This document shows, one piece after another, positions 1 to 11,416 of a stretch of 64,000 nucleotides of DNA. Made by a program: the position numbers and the translations under genes. The notes below the pieces were generated by a model. The model made no database searches, was not told the origin of the DNA, and saw only the letters and a program-made list of their open reading frames with translations. Position 1 is the first letter of the stretch. Each line of letters opens with the position of its first letter. The stretch is from Ambrosia x helenae (Eukaryota > Streptophyta > Magnoliopsida > Asterales > Asteraceae). The stretch spans positions 660,705 through 724,704 of the forward strand of contig CM061230.1 in the NCBI GenBank assembly GCA_030844895.1, written 5' to 3'.

Positions 1-52
1 TTTGATGTTGAAATAAAGCATTTAACAAGTCAAGTGATGCTCCCATGTGTTA

Positions 53-310
53 CACTCTCCGTTGTGGACGCGCGAGCAGCACGACACGAATGAGGTTTCA
101 GCGCCCGTGCTCACCTCCAGCCACAACAGCCCCACGCGAACAGTCTTTGCGCGAGCACAAGCGACGGTGGTCGCGTGGGTTAACGGGAAAAAGTGACATT
201 TGGTCGCGCAGTTGCTCACCCCCAGCCACAACGGGGTCAAGCGACCGGATCACTTGATAGTCACGTCAGTGGCTCGCGCCTGTTCGCTCGTGTCTCCACA
301 ACGGACTGCC
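53..310. mobile_element. GC-rich MITE, PIF/Harbinger-like
   Basis: The ends are inverted: TCCGTTGTGG near the left end and CCACAACGGA near the right end. The element is flanked by TTA on both sides (50-52 and 311-313), the TWA target site typical of PIF/Harbinger elements. Its interior is much richer in GC than its surroundings and shows no convincing coding region. Open frames of 70 aa on both strands follow from the GC content and are not genes. The superfamily call rests on the 3-bp target site and the imperfect inverted ends. Confidence 0.6.
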
Positions 311-313
311 TTA

Positions 314-1146
314 TCATAATATTATAATATAACACAAACTAAAAGCAAAAGAAATATAAAAAAAATATTTACAAAAAATGAAGAACTTCATGATGATGAA
401 ATGATTACCTCCATAACTGAAATCATCTGCATGAAAATTTTCACCTTTGTTCTTGACATTGAACCATTTCTTGATTGTTTTAGGCCATGTAACCTTCATT
501 ATGATCAACATGAAGTCAAACTCTTCAAAAAAAATATTTTTTTAAAAAAAGTCAACAATACAAACACAATCTTGATTTATAAAGAACCTTGCTTTTCTTG
601 CATATTTCATCTCTCATTGCTTCAAATCCTCATAAATATGAATACCCACTAACTTAAATGCAAAAATAAACAATGGGTTTGAGAGTAAAATAATGTTGAC
701 TCAATAAAGATTCATAAAAATTGAATCTTTTATTATTTGACTAACTGTGACATGAATGAGAAGAAAAGATTGGATTATTATGAATGCCCAGACACTGTGT
801 TGGATGTTAAGTTATAAATAGGAAAGAAAGTTGCAGTTTTTCTGCATTTTTGTTTGGTAAAATGCAAACACAAAGTCAAATTAAAAGAGAGAACACAATT
901 GAGTGTTGTAGCCTATATGTATATATGTAGTTGTGTTTGCAGGGAACATTGGGAAAATGAGGCAAAAACTAAAGGCCAAAGTTCAACTGAATGTCATATA
1001 ATATAAAATAGGCTATTTTATGGCATTGGTCTTTAGTTGTTTTTTAATGTTATGTACTAGTTAGTGTTAATAAATACTTGAAAAGGATAGATGTGTTTAA
1101 ATAGGAGTAGATAGGTGTGATATGTCGGTTTGAAAAATCAGGTTTA
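314..1146. other. AT-rich intergenic DNA, nothing recognised
   Basis: I see only short open frames without recognisable domains, and no RNA gene or repeat with definable ends. Confidence 0.6.
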
Positions 1147-1282
1147 TAAGGGGATTTTCGCGTAATTATGAATTTTCTTTTGAATTGGTGACTTGGTGGT
1201 GGAATATGATCGCGTGATAACACTGGTGGCACGATGATACTTTAGTGGTCCGTGAGTGGTTCCAATTGGCTGTTAAAAAAGT
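1147..1282 (+). mobile_element. 5'-truncated SINE copy
   Basis: This stretch matches the body and tail of the complete SINE at 47,744-47,963. Both share the core GAATTGGTGACTTGGTGGTG, the GTGGCACGATGATACT block and a tail of the type TTGGCYGTT followed by A residues. The tRNA-like head with the B box is missing, so this copy is truncated at its 5' end. Confidence 0.65.
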
Positions 1283-1544
1283 TAAGGGTTCGTTTCATAG
1301 TTTCGAACTTGAACGTATATTTGTTGTTGGGGAATTTAGATGAACAACGGATGATCTGAGTGGCGTGTAGTCACTTTCAGATCCAATTAGTTCGATGGTT
1401 CTCCCGAAAAATCCAATCGGATACAACTCAAATTGAGAAATAAGAACCTAGTATGTGATTGAGAGTGAATTCGTGAACTAGAGACGCTTTGAGAAAATGA
1501 TCTTGTGAATCGTGCTTCAAGATAGATCAAAACCCTCCTATCTA

Positions 1545-1982
1545 TAGGAATAAATCATGTGTTCATTGGCTGCGCATTTGTTGCAGAATTATGGAGTTGT
1601 GTTGAATCGTGGTGCCGCCTTCCCCCATTTTTGCTTTTGTCGTCAATGGCTTTTTGGAGATTGTTAATGTTCAAGCGGCGTCAAAGAAGTCGAGATACAT
1701 ACTGCGGGGTATTGTTTTTACTACACTGTGGGCGATTTGGAACGAACGCAATATGAGAATTTTCAAAGGCGTTCGGCATCGTCCTAGTGAAGTTATGGAA
1801 AGTATAAAAATGACGTCATATTTTTGGTTTCGAAATAGAACTAAAAATGAAGGCTTAGAGTGGCATGTGTGGTGCAAATATCCTATTGGTGGTAACTTCG
1901 TTTGTTTGCCCGGAGATCCTTTTTTTGAAGACTGACCGTGGTTTTTTGAATGAAATTTACCTTTCAAAAAAAAAAAAAAAAA
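1545..1982 (+). pseudogene. LINE 3' end fragment (reverse transcriptase C-terminus), frameshifted
   Basis: Two overlapping forward frames (from about 1559 and from about 1609 to 1935) together read like the C-terminal region of plant L1-type LINE polyproteins. The first has the ELW...W pattern of the zinc-binding reverse transcriptase tail. The second has LWAIWNERN, followed by VMESIKMTSYFWFRNR and a terminal W.W motif. The reading passes from one frame to the other near 1615-1640, so the sequence is broken. A run of 18 A residues (about 1965-1982) follows the stop, as expected for a LINE 3' tail. No upstream LINE coding sequence is present, so this is a 5'-truncated dead copy. Confidence 0.75.
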
Positions 1983-1994
1983 AACCACCCAGAA

Positions 1995-2134
1995 GTTAAT
2001 TAACCTTCTCATAATAACCATCCATGGACGTTAATTAACCTCCACATAATAATCACCTATGGAAGCTAATTAACCACCACATAATAACTACCTATGTAAG
2101 TTAATTAACTACCACGTAATAACCACCGGTGGGA
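1995..2134 (+). repeat. 35-bp minisatellite, four copies
   Basis: Four consecutive 35-bp units start at 1995, 2030, 2065 and 2100. Each begins GYTAATTAAC and carries a YCAYRTAATAA core. The units differ from each other at several positions, so the array is not new. It lies 12 bp after the poly-A tail of the LINE fragment. Confidence 0.9.
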
Positions 2135-2735
2135 CTGTGTCGGTTGCTCAGTTATAGTCACCGACTTAATATGTCGGAGCTTTTAAGTAGCAGAATTAAA
2201 ATAGTCCTGATTAGGTGTGCACTCCGCACCTCCTAACTTATATTAGTGTATATTTTAATTTCTCATTTAGTCTTAAGTGAATCCCGATTACCCAAAACGG
2301 CCCGATGACACTAAAATCACCAACATTTATAATATTCATAAATCATCAATATTATTTAAAAAAATAATACAATTATAAAAATAAAATAAAAGGGTCAAAC
2401 CACTATATAGAACTCTTTTGCTGGTCTGACTGACTCAATCAACACAACCCGGTTGTTTTCCATTTTTCAAAATCGATAAGCGGTCTCATCCATAGTTTTT
2501 TTTTTTTTTTTTTTCTCTTTTCAAAACCGATCAAATTACCCAATGAACACCAATATTTTTTGTATATTCAAGTCTGTTTTTTTACTCCTAATTCATAATG
2601 TCATGTTTCTTGTGGTCAAAATTTGGTTTTGGGTAATTATATATATACAATTGTAACAAGAGAAAAGTTTGTAGGAATATGTTCTATAGTAACATATTAT
2701 ATTTTAATAATTTACATACCTAATTGCTATAGTTA
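2135..2735. other. AT-rich intergenic DNA
   Basis: No gene is recognised. There is a T-run at about 2496-2514 in otherwise ordinary AT-rich sequence. Confidence 0.6.
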
Positions 2736-3330
2736 TCAAAGGCGCTAGGCGCACTCAAAGAGCATAGACCTTTATGCGTGAGGCGCAAAAAAAAACGAAG
2801 GCCTAAGATAAAAAAAAAACGAACAAAGAAAATAAAGAAAAATATATTAAAATAATATTATTTTTCTTCTATTTAGTATCAAAAGTATTAAAATATTGAT
2901 GTATTAGTGTATAGAAGCAATTTTCCTTAGATTAAAGTAGAAATATAGCTGGAATCTAGCCATAATTTAACGAATTTGGCTGTAAATTCTCCAGATTTGG
3001 GAATCAAGATGAAATCTGCGCCTAAACCATCACCTGGAGAATTTAAGCACAGTTTCTTCGACTCAAAGCGCAAATGCATTGCCTCGCCTAAAAAATGGGC
3101 CTATGCGCAAGCATTGGCGGAGCTCTTTAGGGGCGGGGAGGGGCGGCCAACCCCCCCTCCCGAATTTTCGCTCAGAAGTTTCGATTATATAGTATTCGTA
3201 TAGAAATTTTTTGTTATATACGACTTTGACCCCCCGAAATTGGTATTCGACCCCCCGAAACTAGTGATTTCCGACCCCCGAAGTTTCAAGTCAAGCTTCG
3301 CTACTGTGCGTAAGAGGCGATGACTTTTAA
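2736..3330. mobile_element. GAGGCGC-rich repeat element interrupted by a hAT MITE
   Basis: The left end reads ATCAAAGGCGCTAGGCGC and the right end reads GAGGCGATGACTTTTAAC, so the ends are roughly inverted. Scattered AGGCGC/GCGCCT words match two other stretches in the window (17,640-18,025 and 20,618-20,952). The element is split by the hAT-like MITE at 3112-3306. The borders are approximate and the class is unassigned. Confidence 0.45.
3112..3306 (-). mobile_element. hAT-type MITE of the CAGTGGCGAAGCTTG family
   Basis: Read on the minus strand it begins CAGTAGCGAAGCTTGAC and ends in GCGGAG...CGCCAATG. It is flanked by TGCGCAAG (3104-3111) and TGCGTAAG (3307-3314), an 8-bp duplication with one mismatch, as expected for hAT elements. 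The interior carries runs of C (G on the other strand) and a TTCGCTCAGAAGTT block shared with the copy at 23,047-23,235. Confidence 0.8.
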
Positions 3331-6300
3331 CAATTATGTTTTAAACCACATAAAATTGGGGAAAAAAGATTCACAATTTCAGGATTATGCTTTTAAGATG
3401 GATATATGTATTTGGACTTGGTATGGTTATGCAACATTAGCTGGATTTTATTGGGTTTTGAGCATTGCATGCCTTTCTTAAAGGCTTTAATTTATAGAAA
3501 CTTGGTTTCTTTACAAGTCCATGCATGAAGAATGAGTGTTGGTTAAACATAGTTTTGGGATTTTGGGAATTTTCATAAGTGCAATTTCCTTAAATCTGTC
3601 ACTTTCTAATTAAAGAATGCAAAAATTTATGCATCTAGCTTACCACTCTCCATTTCTTCAAGAACTTTGTCTTTAAAGAACCAAAACCAATGCATGGTCC
3701 CAACCAACATCATAACTTTTGTTCAATACAAGTCCATATGCTTCGTTTCCAATAGTTAGAAGCTAAAATTATGTATAATCTATAACGTCTAAAAATACAA
3801 GTTAAAGATTTATTACTTGGATTTGAACGGTTTAGGCTCTTGATAGGTAAGAAACTTTCGGACTGTCTTAAAGACTTGGTGATTACATATAAAAGATCTT
3901 GTTACATGATCGATGTCGTTGGGTCAATCAAAAATATGAGGAAATAGTAGTATGTGGAAGTTGAGTCGTCTCCACAGGGAATTGGTGGAGAGAGTAGTTT
4001 TGTAACGTTACTATTAACCTAAACCTAAGTGCTTTGTTTTTGCTTTGAACTTTAAAGAAAACGAATTTAAGACTTGTAACAATTATATTAAAGAAGTAAT
4101 CCCCTCCAGGCTTCCGGTTAATGATCCACCCTACTCTTGTTTAAATGATTTGATACTACATAGACATAGTTTTGTTGGACGGTTCAAATCAAGTGATAAC
4201 CGAACACAAGTTTTTAATAATAACATGTACAATTCAATTACCAACCCACAAGTATCACTTACCCTCCCAATTATCAAACTACTCACGATGCAAGAAAAAT
4301 CGAATGTGAATGATAACAAGATAAGCAATTGAAAACAAGTGAATCATTTAAATGATAAAAACCACAAATATTCTTCAACTAAATGAAAAACAATCCATAA
4401 ACCAAATCAAACAAGACTTAAGGTTTCACAATTAACCCATACACCCGGAGGTGATTACAAGATGTTTAGCCACTCATGATAACAAGAAACAACTCAAAAG
4501 TATGAATAATAATACCGAACATGTTGATGGAAACCGAAAGAATGGATGAATGATGATGAACAATGGTGTTTGTAGCTTCAAAAGTCTCCCAATGATGGTG
4601 TATTTTCGTGATTAAGGGCTTAGGAGGCTGCTAGGTTTGATAAAAATCATTTTATTAATGAAAAACAACCTTTCCTACTTTTGCTCTTCAGCCAGCCGTA
4701 AGGTACTGATCAGAACCGTAGCTTACAGTTCAGTCAATCTATCAGCATTGCTTTATTCAGCAGTACCTTACAGATCAGCCCTGTACCTTACTATTCTAAC
4801 CCACGTGAAAATGCTTAAATTGCCTTGTAATTCATTAGTAAGCTACAGATGGAAGGCGTAGCTTGCTCCTTGTTTCTTCAACTTCTTTCCAAAGCATTTT
4901 TCCTTCAAATCCTTGCATTCAAACACACTCTAATCTTTACTTCTTCATCATAAACATCCTTCAAACATCCAATTCTCTTCCACAAGCTCTCGAACACTTT
5001 CAATTCTTCAATTCTTTAACTTGGACACAACGCTTCACACTTTTCGGCTCTAATTCCATCCGCTTAGCCATTTATCCTGAAACGATCAACGCTCACGTAG
5101 TTATCCCATTCATCATATATTATTAACACAAACACAACAAAAACACACAAAATGGGCTTATTATTAACCATTCATTTACCCTCTCATCATTACATCATCC
5201 GTCACATAATTTTTTTTCAAGCTCCGCCACTACTAATATTACAAGTTGTTAAGTATCGATTACCTTGGATTTAAACATTTTTACATATTGAAAGATAAGA
5301 AAATGTCAAGTTAGTTTAAAGACATCCGATTACATGTTGATATAAGATCTTGACATATAAGCCAACTCGCAATCACCAAAATTTCTTACATGTTCGTGTT
5401 ATTGATCATTGTTTGTTTTGGAATATCCTTTTGTTTCATCTACACTAGCTAGGTAAGACCAAAGCTAAATTTTGGATTAAGCTCATGGATGGTTTCTAAA
5501 AAACTAACCATGGTGCATGTGGCAAGTGTGTTTTGTCTCCTAAAACATATTCTATAGTATATTTTATTAAACACATAAATTGAATTCTCTAAGCAAATGG
5601 GAATCCTTCAACAAACCCTCTCATGTAGCCCACTACTCCCCTACTTCCCAAGTGAAGGTTCCACTAGCATTACAAGAAAAGCTATTTGTTATATATCATG
5701 TGTTATTTAAGATTTTAAGGCATGTTCTTTTTTATCTTAGTTGTCCTAAAATAAAATTTAAAAATAAGATCAACAAATAAAACCTTTTTAAATTTGTCAT
5801 TTGTCATTTTCTCACTTCAACTTTATGGGTTTATATTTATTATTTTCCCAATGGCAAATGGCATTACTATAGCATAGATCCCTTCTTGATACAGCTATAT
5901 TCTTGATTACACGATTATTCGCTTCAGCATTACTGACTTACTACTATAAGACTATAGAGTGAATTAGTGAATGCATATGATTTTATTACCAAATAGTTAG
6001 TGTTGTCTAAATAATATAGGTGACTATTGTATTTGGACTTTGATTTTATCTTGAACACATATCTCAAAATTCTTATGTCGGAATTCAATCTTCGTCATCT
6101 CTTTGAATCACTTGCGTTTATGAGATGTTCGTCAAATATCATGACTCGTAATTCTTTGGTATTGACCAACAGTGTAATATCTAACCCGTCATACAAACTT
6201 AACAAATATTAGATCCGACTATTATGAGCTCACAACTTTGTTTTTTATTACATATTTAGTAACATATTACGCAAACCAATTTTATTTTATTTATTTTTTT

Positions 6301-7017
6301 TTAACAAGGCTTATATTAAACAGAGGACACAAACTAACTCAGCAAGAAGGTGAGGAACAGTATACACCAAAGAATACCAAAACAAATCAAAATCGACTTA
6401 AAGATCCAAATCGAAATAGGAACCGGTCCACTCACTCCCGCCTACCTACCATCTTATGTAATTTATCCTTTTATTTTTGATGAAATAGATTTCCTTGAAA
6501 AAAAAAAGTAGTGTTTACTAAAAGGGTTATTATTGTATTTTGCTTAAACAAATCAACTAGCCAATGATTATTGGGCATGTGTAAATCTATAAAAAAATAG
6601 ATCAACATGACACTTTAACTACTATTTTACTAATATTAGAGATCTAATTGATGATCAAACATGCAAGAAAATCGTTACAAATGTAATTATAAGGTCATTA
6701 AAAAAAGGTACGTACAATTAGAGTTGGTTGGTGATTTGTCCCTTTTAAACCTTGTCCAATATTATAAAACATGGGGAGACATAAAGATGCCTTGATCTTA
6801 GTTTATTATGAAAAATTATCATTATAGATAACTTTGTTTAAACTTGTAAGTTAAATGTTAATTATTTATTATGTTAATGTTAATTGTATATTTGGTGATT
6901 GAAGATCTATTTTGTTAACTGTTGGAATGGATTCTTTGTTATAATATAAAGTTTTTAATTGGGATTATTATTCTAAACCAGGATGTTAAGTTGTTTAAGT
7001 AAAGTGATATGATCTTT
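3331..7017. other. Intergenic DNA, no gene recognised
   Basis: No coding region with recognisable domains was found. Open frames near 4045-4332, 4863-5126 and 6238-6480 are short and of low complexity. The stretch 3900-5220 has a repeat-like feel but no termini or protein remnants that allow a class call. Confidence 0.55.
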
Positions 7018-7025
7018 ATCGACTT

Positions 7026-7169
7026 CAGGGCGTAGCCAAGTACAACCCAAGGTGTGCGGCCGCACACCTTGAAAAAAAATAATCTAGTGTATTTTATAGG
7101 CGAAAATCCCGATCGCACCCAAAGCCCCCCAATCACACCCCTTGAAAAACAATCCTGGATCCGCCATTG
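7026..7169. mobile_element. Short hAT-type MITE
   Basis: The element runs from CAGGGCGTAGCCAAG to CTGGATCCGCCATTG. Exact 8-bp duplications, ATCGACTT, flank it at 7018-7025 and 7170-7177. An internal inverted repeat (AAGGTGTGCGGCCGCACACCTT) lies near 7050-7071. It has no coding capacity, so it would need a transposase in trans. Confidence 0.85.
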
Positions 7170-7259
7170 ATCGACTTCATTCTCCAGCAATGTATATAAA
7201 TACGTAATAATTCGTTAACTTTAATAAGTTATGACAAAATTATACTTTTAATCATAGCC

Positions 7260-7402
7260 AATAGGCCATTGACTTAATAACCTTGGTGAATTCTTTTGAA
7301 CCAAGTGATGAGGGTTCAAACCTTATGATGCGTAGTTAAGTGGATTTTAGATAGTGTAGATTTGAGAGTGTGTGTCGTCTTCTATAGAAAAAAAAATATA
7401 AC
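7260..7402 (+). mobile_element. Possible tRNA-derived SINE
   Basis: A B-box-like sequence, GAGGGTTCAAACC, follows a possible A-box region, and an A-rich stretch comes at the 3' side. No target-site duplication was found, so this is tentative. Confidence 0.4.
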
Positions 7403-8077
7403 ATTTTTTTAAATGAAAAGTTTCCAAAAGTAGAATTTGGTATCACATTGGGTCCGGTCGTCACAACATTGAATGCCATGAAAGTCATTTGTATCATGAA
7501 GATATTATGATTTGTTGAATGTGATGTTGACCATAATGTAAATGCCACATTATGGTTGATTTTAGTTGGCGCAAATTTAAATGACATTCACCAGCATCCA
7601 CTACTAATTCATCTTTTGGTTATTTTCATTTAAAATTCTAACTACAATCATCCTCAAACACATCAATTCAATCTTTCTGGTTTTATGATTTAGGCTACCA
7701 TTATAAAAAACTTATTGTAATCCATCACACAATACTTAATTACCTGTGATTTGCATCAATGTATATGTAATCATCAGTGGACAAGGGAAACAATTCCATC
7801 AATTTTCTAACTCTACTGTGATTTAGAGTTTCTTCGTAAAAAGTGAGTTTTGCAACAGATATACGAAGGATCAATTGAGAAGAAACTTTAATGTGAAAAG
7901 AAAGAATTGTAAAACACTAATAATCTATTTCTAACATTAATTATTCTCTCACTAATTAATTACTCAAACACATTTTGTCTTACACATATCATAATTCATC
8001 CTACATATAACTACAATAATGCATAGACATGTTAGAAAACACAAATACATATTAGAAGGTATAACTTTGTTATATTT
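7403..8077. other. AT-rich intergenic DNA
   Basis: Nothing recognised beyond short open frames. Confidence 0.55.
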
Positions 8078-8265
8078 AGAAATATTGATCAACTTTTCTT
8101 CTATGAAACAAGAGAGGTTCAATGCATCTTTATGACATGTTTTCGCCTATTTTTTGCTTTTTTAACAGTCCCGCCGCAACGCGCGGGTTTCCCACTAGTA
8201 TTTAGAAATATTGATCAACTTTTCTTCTATGAAACAAGAGAGGTTCAATGTGTCTTTATGACATT
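8078..8265 (+). repeat. 65-bp direct repeat flanking a Helitron-like 3' end
   Basis: The sequence starting TATTTAGAAATATTGATC occurs at about 8081-8143 and again at about 8200-8265, nearly identical over some 65 bp. Between the copies lies the Helitron-like terminus at 8168-8197. Confidence 0.75.
8168..8197 (+). mobile_element. Helitron-like 3' terminus
   Basis: A GC-rich hairpin (CCCGC...GCGGG around CGCAACGC) is followed a few bases later by CTAG and then T. A short hairpin upstream of a CTRR end is the established signature of plant Helitron 3' ends. The 5' end was not located, so the extent of the element is unknown. Confidence 0.55.
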
Positions 8266-8977
8266 TTTTTTGCAATGACAAGTCATCTTCAAAGAATTAT
8301 TGTCGGCATTAACCTCAAGTTTTGCTATGACAAGTTATCATAACCTTTCGCAATACACAAACCGAGCCTTGAAGTTCTCGGGTCTCTTTTCGTAGTCTTT
8401 TTTTTTCTTTCAAAACTCTAACTCGTAACTCTTAATTTCTTACAAATATGTTTGAATCAATCAAATATTTACTAGTATCATAGCCTTAGTCTAGGTGGAA
8501 ATTATAATAAATGTATAACTTAGGATGGTGCATAAAGGAAATGAGCATAAATAGGTGTAGGTGAGAAGGGGGTTGGGGGTGGGGTTGAATGGTCCATATT
8601 AGAGGACCAGTAGCCAAATTGACATGAGTGAAGGAGCCATAGCACATCAACTGACATGGTGGACTCTTGCCTTCTTAATACACAATCTACCAATGGTAAA
8701 AGGAATTGAAATATAACAACACTATACAACCTGTTTACAGAGGTTAAATTGTTACATGTTTGTTTAAAAACTACTATATACTAGGTTATTAATGATGTAA
8801 AATAGTTCCACTTTAAAAACACTTGGCCAATAAATACAAGTTAATCTCTACACCACACCAATAATGTTTTCTTGATCCGTTCATTTTGAAGTGCATTTTA
8901 TTTCTTTTTCTCTTATTTAATCCAGTTTTTCTTTTCTTTTATTTTTTAGTTCATGACTGGGGAGTGCTATGCGAATT
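8266..8977. other. Intergenic DNA
   Basis: No gene or repeat with definable borders was recognised. Confidence 0.5.
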
Positions 8978-9175
8978 AGGGCTGGCAATTTCAGACATGA
9001 ACACGATAACACAACACGAACCTGCACGACTTTAATAGGTTTCGTGTTTGATCTTAACAGGTTTCGTGTCTTTAACAGGTCAGCGCGATAGGCCTTAACA
9101 GGTTTCGTGTCTAAGCATGTTAACATGTTAAGCACACGTTAAGACATGTTAATAATTTTATTTAAAAAAAGTTAT
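8978..9175 (+). repeat. Fragment of a dispersed element with TAGGGCTGGCAAT start
   Basis: It begins TTAGGGCTGGCAATTTC, like the left ends of the hAT-type elements at 14,331 and 15,167. It is followed by repeated CAGGTTTCGTGT words. No matching right end was found, so the copy is truncated. Confidence 0.45.
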
Positions 9176-9315
9176 ATATGGGGTGGGGGTATACCTTATA
9201 CATATGTGGACTAAAGATGAAGGAACCCTAATTTACAATTTTCAAATCACAAAGTACAGACATATGCACCGCTCAGTTACCCCCTCTTCCTTCTCAACTC
9301 CACTGCCCCGCCCAC

Positions 9316-9600
9316 CTTTGTAACACCCCAAAATTTCTAAATCTGGTTTTATGATAATATAAGCACACATGACTTTTAATTGAACCGAATAAAACACGTC
9401 CTATACGAAATTCCTAATCTGTGGAATTAACCCCGTTCCGTTAACCTTGTTAGCTAAACAAGGCTTAAACAATTACATGAGACTAACTTGGTTGATGCAC
9501 CACAATTACAGAAAACCATTGCAATTTGAGAATTAGGGTTTATGATGGGAAGGAAGGAATGTTAACCTGACCATGCTATGGAATCTTGAACCATAAATAA
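9316..9600 (+). repeat. Possible LTR fragment
   Basis: The sequence TGTAACACCCCAAAATTT resembles the start of many plant gypsy-type LTRs. No matching LTR end, target-site duplication or internal domain was found, so this is a weak call. Confidence 0.25.
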
Positions 9601-10212
9601 AATAAATAAATAAGGAAAAAATATTAAAACTAAATAAATATAGAAAAAGACCGAAATGCCCCTCTATTTTCGTTAGTTTTTAACAAGGTTAGTCATTTGG
9701 ATGGATTTGGCAATGTTTGGGAAATGTTAGTGATCCAGGTGAGGAAAAACTTTTTTTGAATGGATCTAGCAAAATGGGAAAACCTTAGAGACGATTTTAG
9801 CTATTCACTCTTTTAGTTATTATCCGTAAGATACAACTAATTAGATGTAAAATAAAATATCATACCATTGTTTATGTCATTATCCAAAAAAAAAAAAAAT
9901 ATAAGAAATACAGTAAATAAATAATGATAATAAAAACAAAAAAAGATAATATAAAATATAAAAAGTGAGATTTTAGAAAATATATAAGAGTTAGGATAAT
10001 GTATTTTTTAAGTTATTAGATATCATTTTCATCAATTAAAGTTAAAATAATTACAATTTAAACAAAACTAGTATTGATTTCGAAGTGAGAGTTAGAAATT
10101 TAATGCGATGTTGATGTCTTTTCTGTTTTTTTGTGAGGGTAAGTTCTGAAAATAGAAAACACTTCAAATGCTAAAACCAAAAAATTTAGAAGGTTATGAA
10201 GAAGTAATGCGA
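9601..10212. other. AT-rich intergenic DNA
   Basis: Simple AT-rich sequence with A-runs and no recognised feature. Confidence 0.55.
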
Positions 10213-10229
10213 TTAGCCATATTTAACTT

Positions 10230-10407
10230 TTTTTTTTTTTTTTTAAGTGAACATCATTAAAACGCCAAATAACGCGCTATCTCCAAACCAATACATCAAG
10301 TTATATGAAAATTACACCAATCTTTCCAACATATCCTATCCTTCCTCGATCTACTATTAAACCAAAGGAAACTTAAAGATCTGATATCGGCCACGATCTT
10401 TGACACA
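10230..10407 (-). mobile_element. 5'-truncated LINE insertion with 17-bp target-site duplication
   Basis: A T-run at the low-coordinate end is the poly-A tail read on the minus strand. TTAGCCATATTTAACTT occurs at 10,213-10,229 and again at 10,408-10,424, an exact 17-bp duplication. Read on the minus strand, the insert encodes a short stretch with WFNSR and WKDWCNF, like the C-terminus of plant LINE reverse transcriptases, just before the tail. It is a severely 5'-truncated copy inserted by target-primed reverse transcription. Confidence 0.85.
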
Positions 10408-10424
10408 TTAGCCATATTTAACTT

Positions 10425-10500
10425 GTCAATGAGTTCTAGAAGCGGAGGTCACGAGTTCAACTCTACTAAAAAGTAAAACAAAATTTTGTCGTTAAAAATA
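10425..10500 (+). mobile_element. SINE 3' portion
   Basis: A B-box-like GGTCACGAGTTCAACTC is followed by TTTGTCGTTAAAAA. This is the same tail type as the SINE at 36,208-36,342. The LINE insertion lies immediately upstream and may have split this SINE from its head. Confidence 0.5.
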
Positions 10501-11207
10501 ACTTGCAAGATCTGCCTAATATACAAGATTAACTTTGCTAATAAAATTACAACATTACCAATTTGTTTGATGTTCAATTTACCAATGAATTAATTTATCT
10601 AATTTGACGACAACAAAATATGGTACATAACAATAACGTATAGTCTTATTACTCATCATTATTTTTTTTAACACCTTACGCAAATTTCATATTTAATGTT
10701 AGGCACTATAAATACCGAATTTATAAGAAATGTTACACCTTAAATGCTATTAGTATATGTGTTTAGACGCACTGGTTAATCGGTTATTGTTGACAGTATA
10801 ACTCCACACGTATACATGTTTGCTGAGAGTAATTCCAGTTATGTGACATCTTAAAAAGTTTTCACTATGGTTAATAAAAAAAAAAAACTAAATTAGTAAA
10901 CCTTATTGTATTGGTTGGTATGAGGAGTTAGATATCACAATATTTTATGAGATTTATTCTAGCTAGCACCCTACTATCAATAAAAATAAAAACAAAAGTT
11001 ATCCAAACAAAACCTTGAAGAAGAACATGAGGGTGGGGCAGCCTATAGGAGTATAGGACCTCATGAAAACATAGCTCAGCCCTACAACTGAAGTTGATGC
11101 TTCAAAATGCATGTGACCAACAAAACATCGGTATGGGAGTGGAAATGATGTATAATGTAGCATCTAGTATATGATAATATTGTGAAAGTGCAATGGTACA
11201 ATTAGTA
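10501..11207. other. AT-rich intergenic DNA
   Basis: Nothing recognised. Confidence 0.55.
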
Positions 11208-11215
11208 CATGTAGA

Positions 11216-11408
11216 CAGTGGCGAAGCTTGGTTCTCGAATCGGAGGGGGCCGGACTCAAATTTTTTCGCGATCGGTAATGGCAAATCGGCAGGGGCCGAA
11301 CTCAACCCGGACTCAATTTACCTACAAAAATCGTAAATTTCCACTGCTGCGCCAAAAAACAGGGGGGGGACAGGGCCACCCCTGGCCCTTATATATCCTT
11401 CGCCCTTG
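11216..11408 (+). mobile_element. hAT-type MITE of the CAGTGGCGAAGCTTG family
   Basis: It starts CAGTGGCGAAGCTTGG and ends CTTCGCCCTTG. Exact 8-bp duplications, CATGTAGA, sit at 11,208-11,215 and 11,409-11,416. The interior shares the GGGGCCGGACTC, AAATCGGCAGGGGCCG and CCACTGCTGCGCCAAAAA blocks with the copy at 35,720-35,905, so these two are close relatives. Confidence 0.88.
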
Positions 11409-11416
11409 CATGTAGA

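Noticed and set aside
4045..5126. Possible gene between 4.0 and 5.1 kb
   Set aside because: Separate short frames do not join through good splice sites and have no family resemblance.
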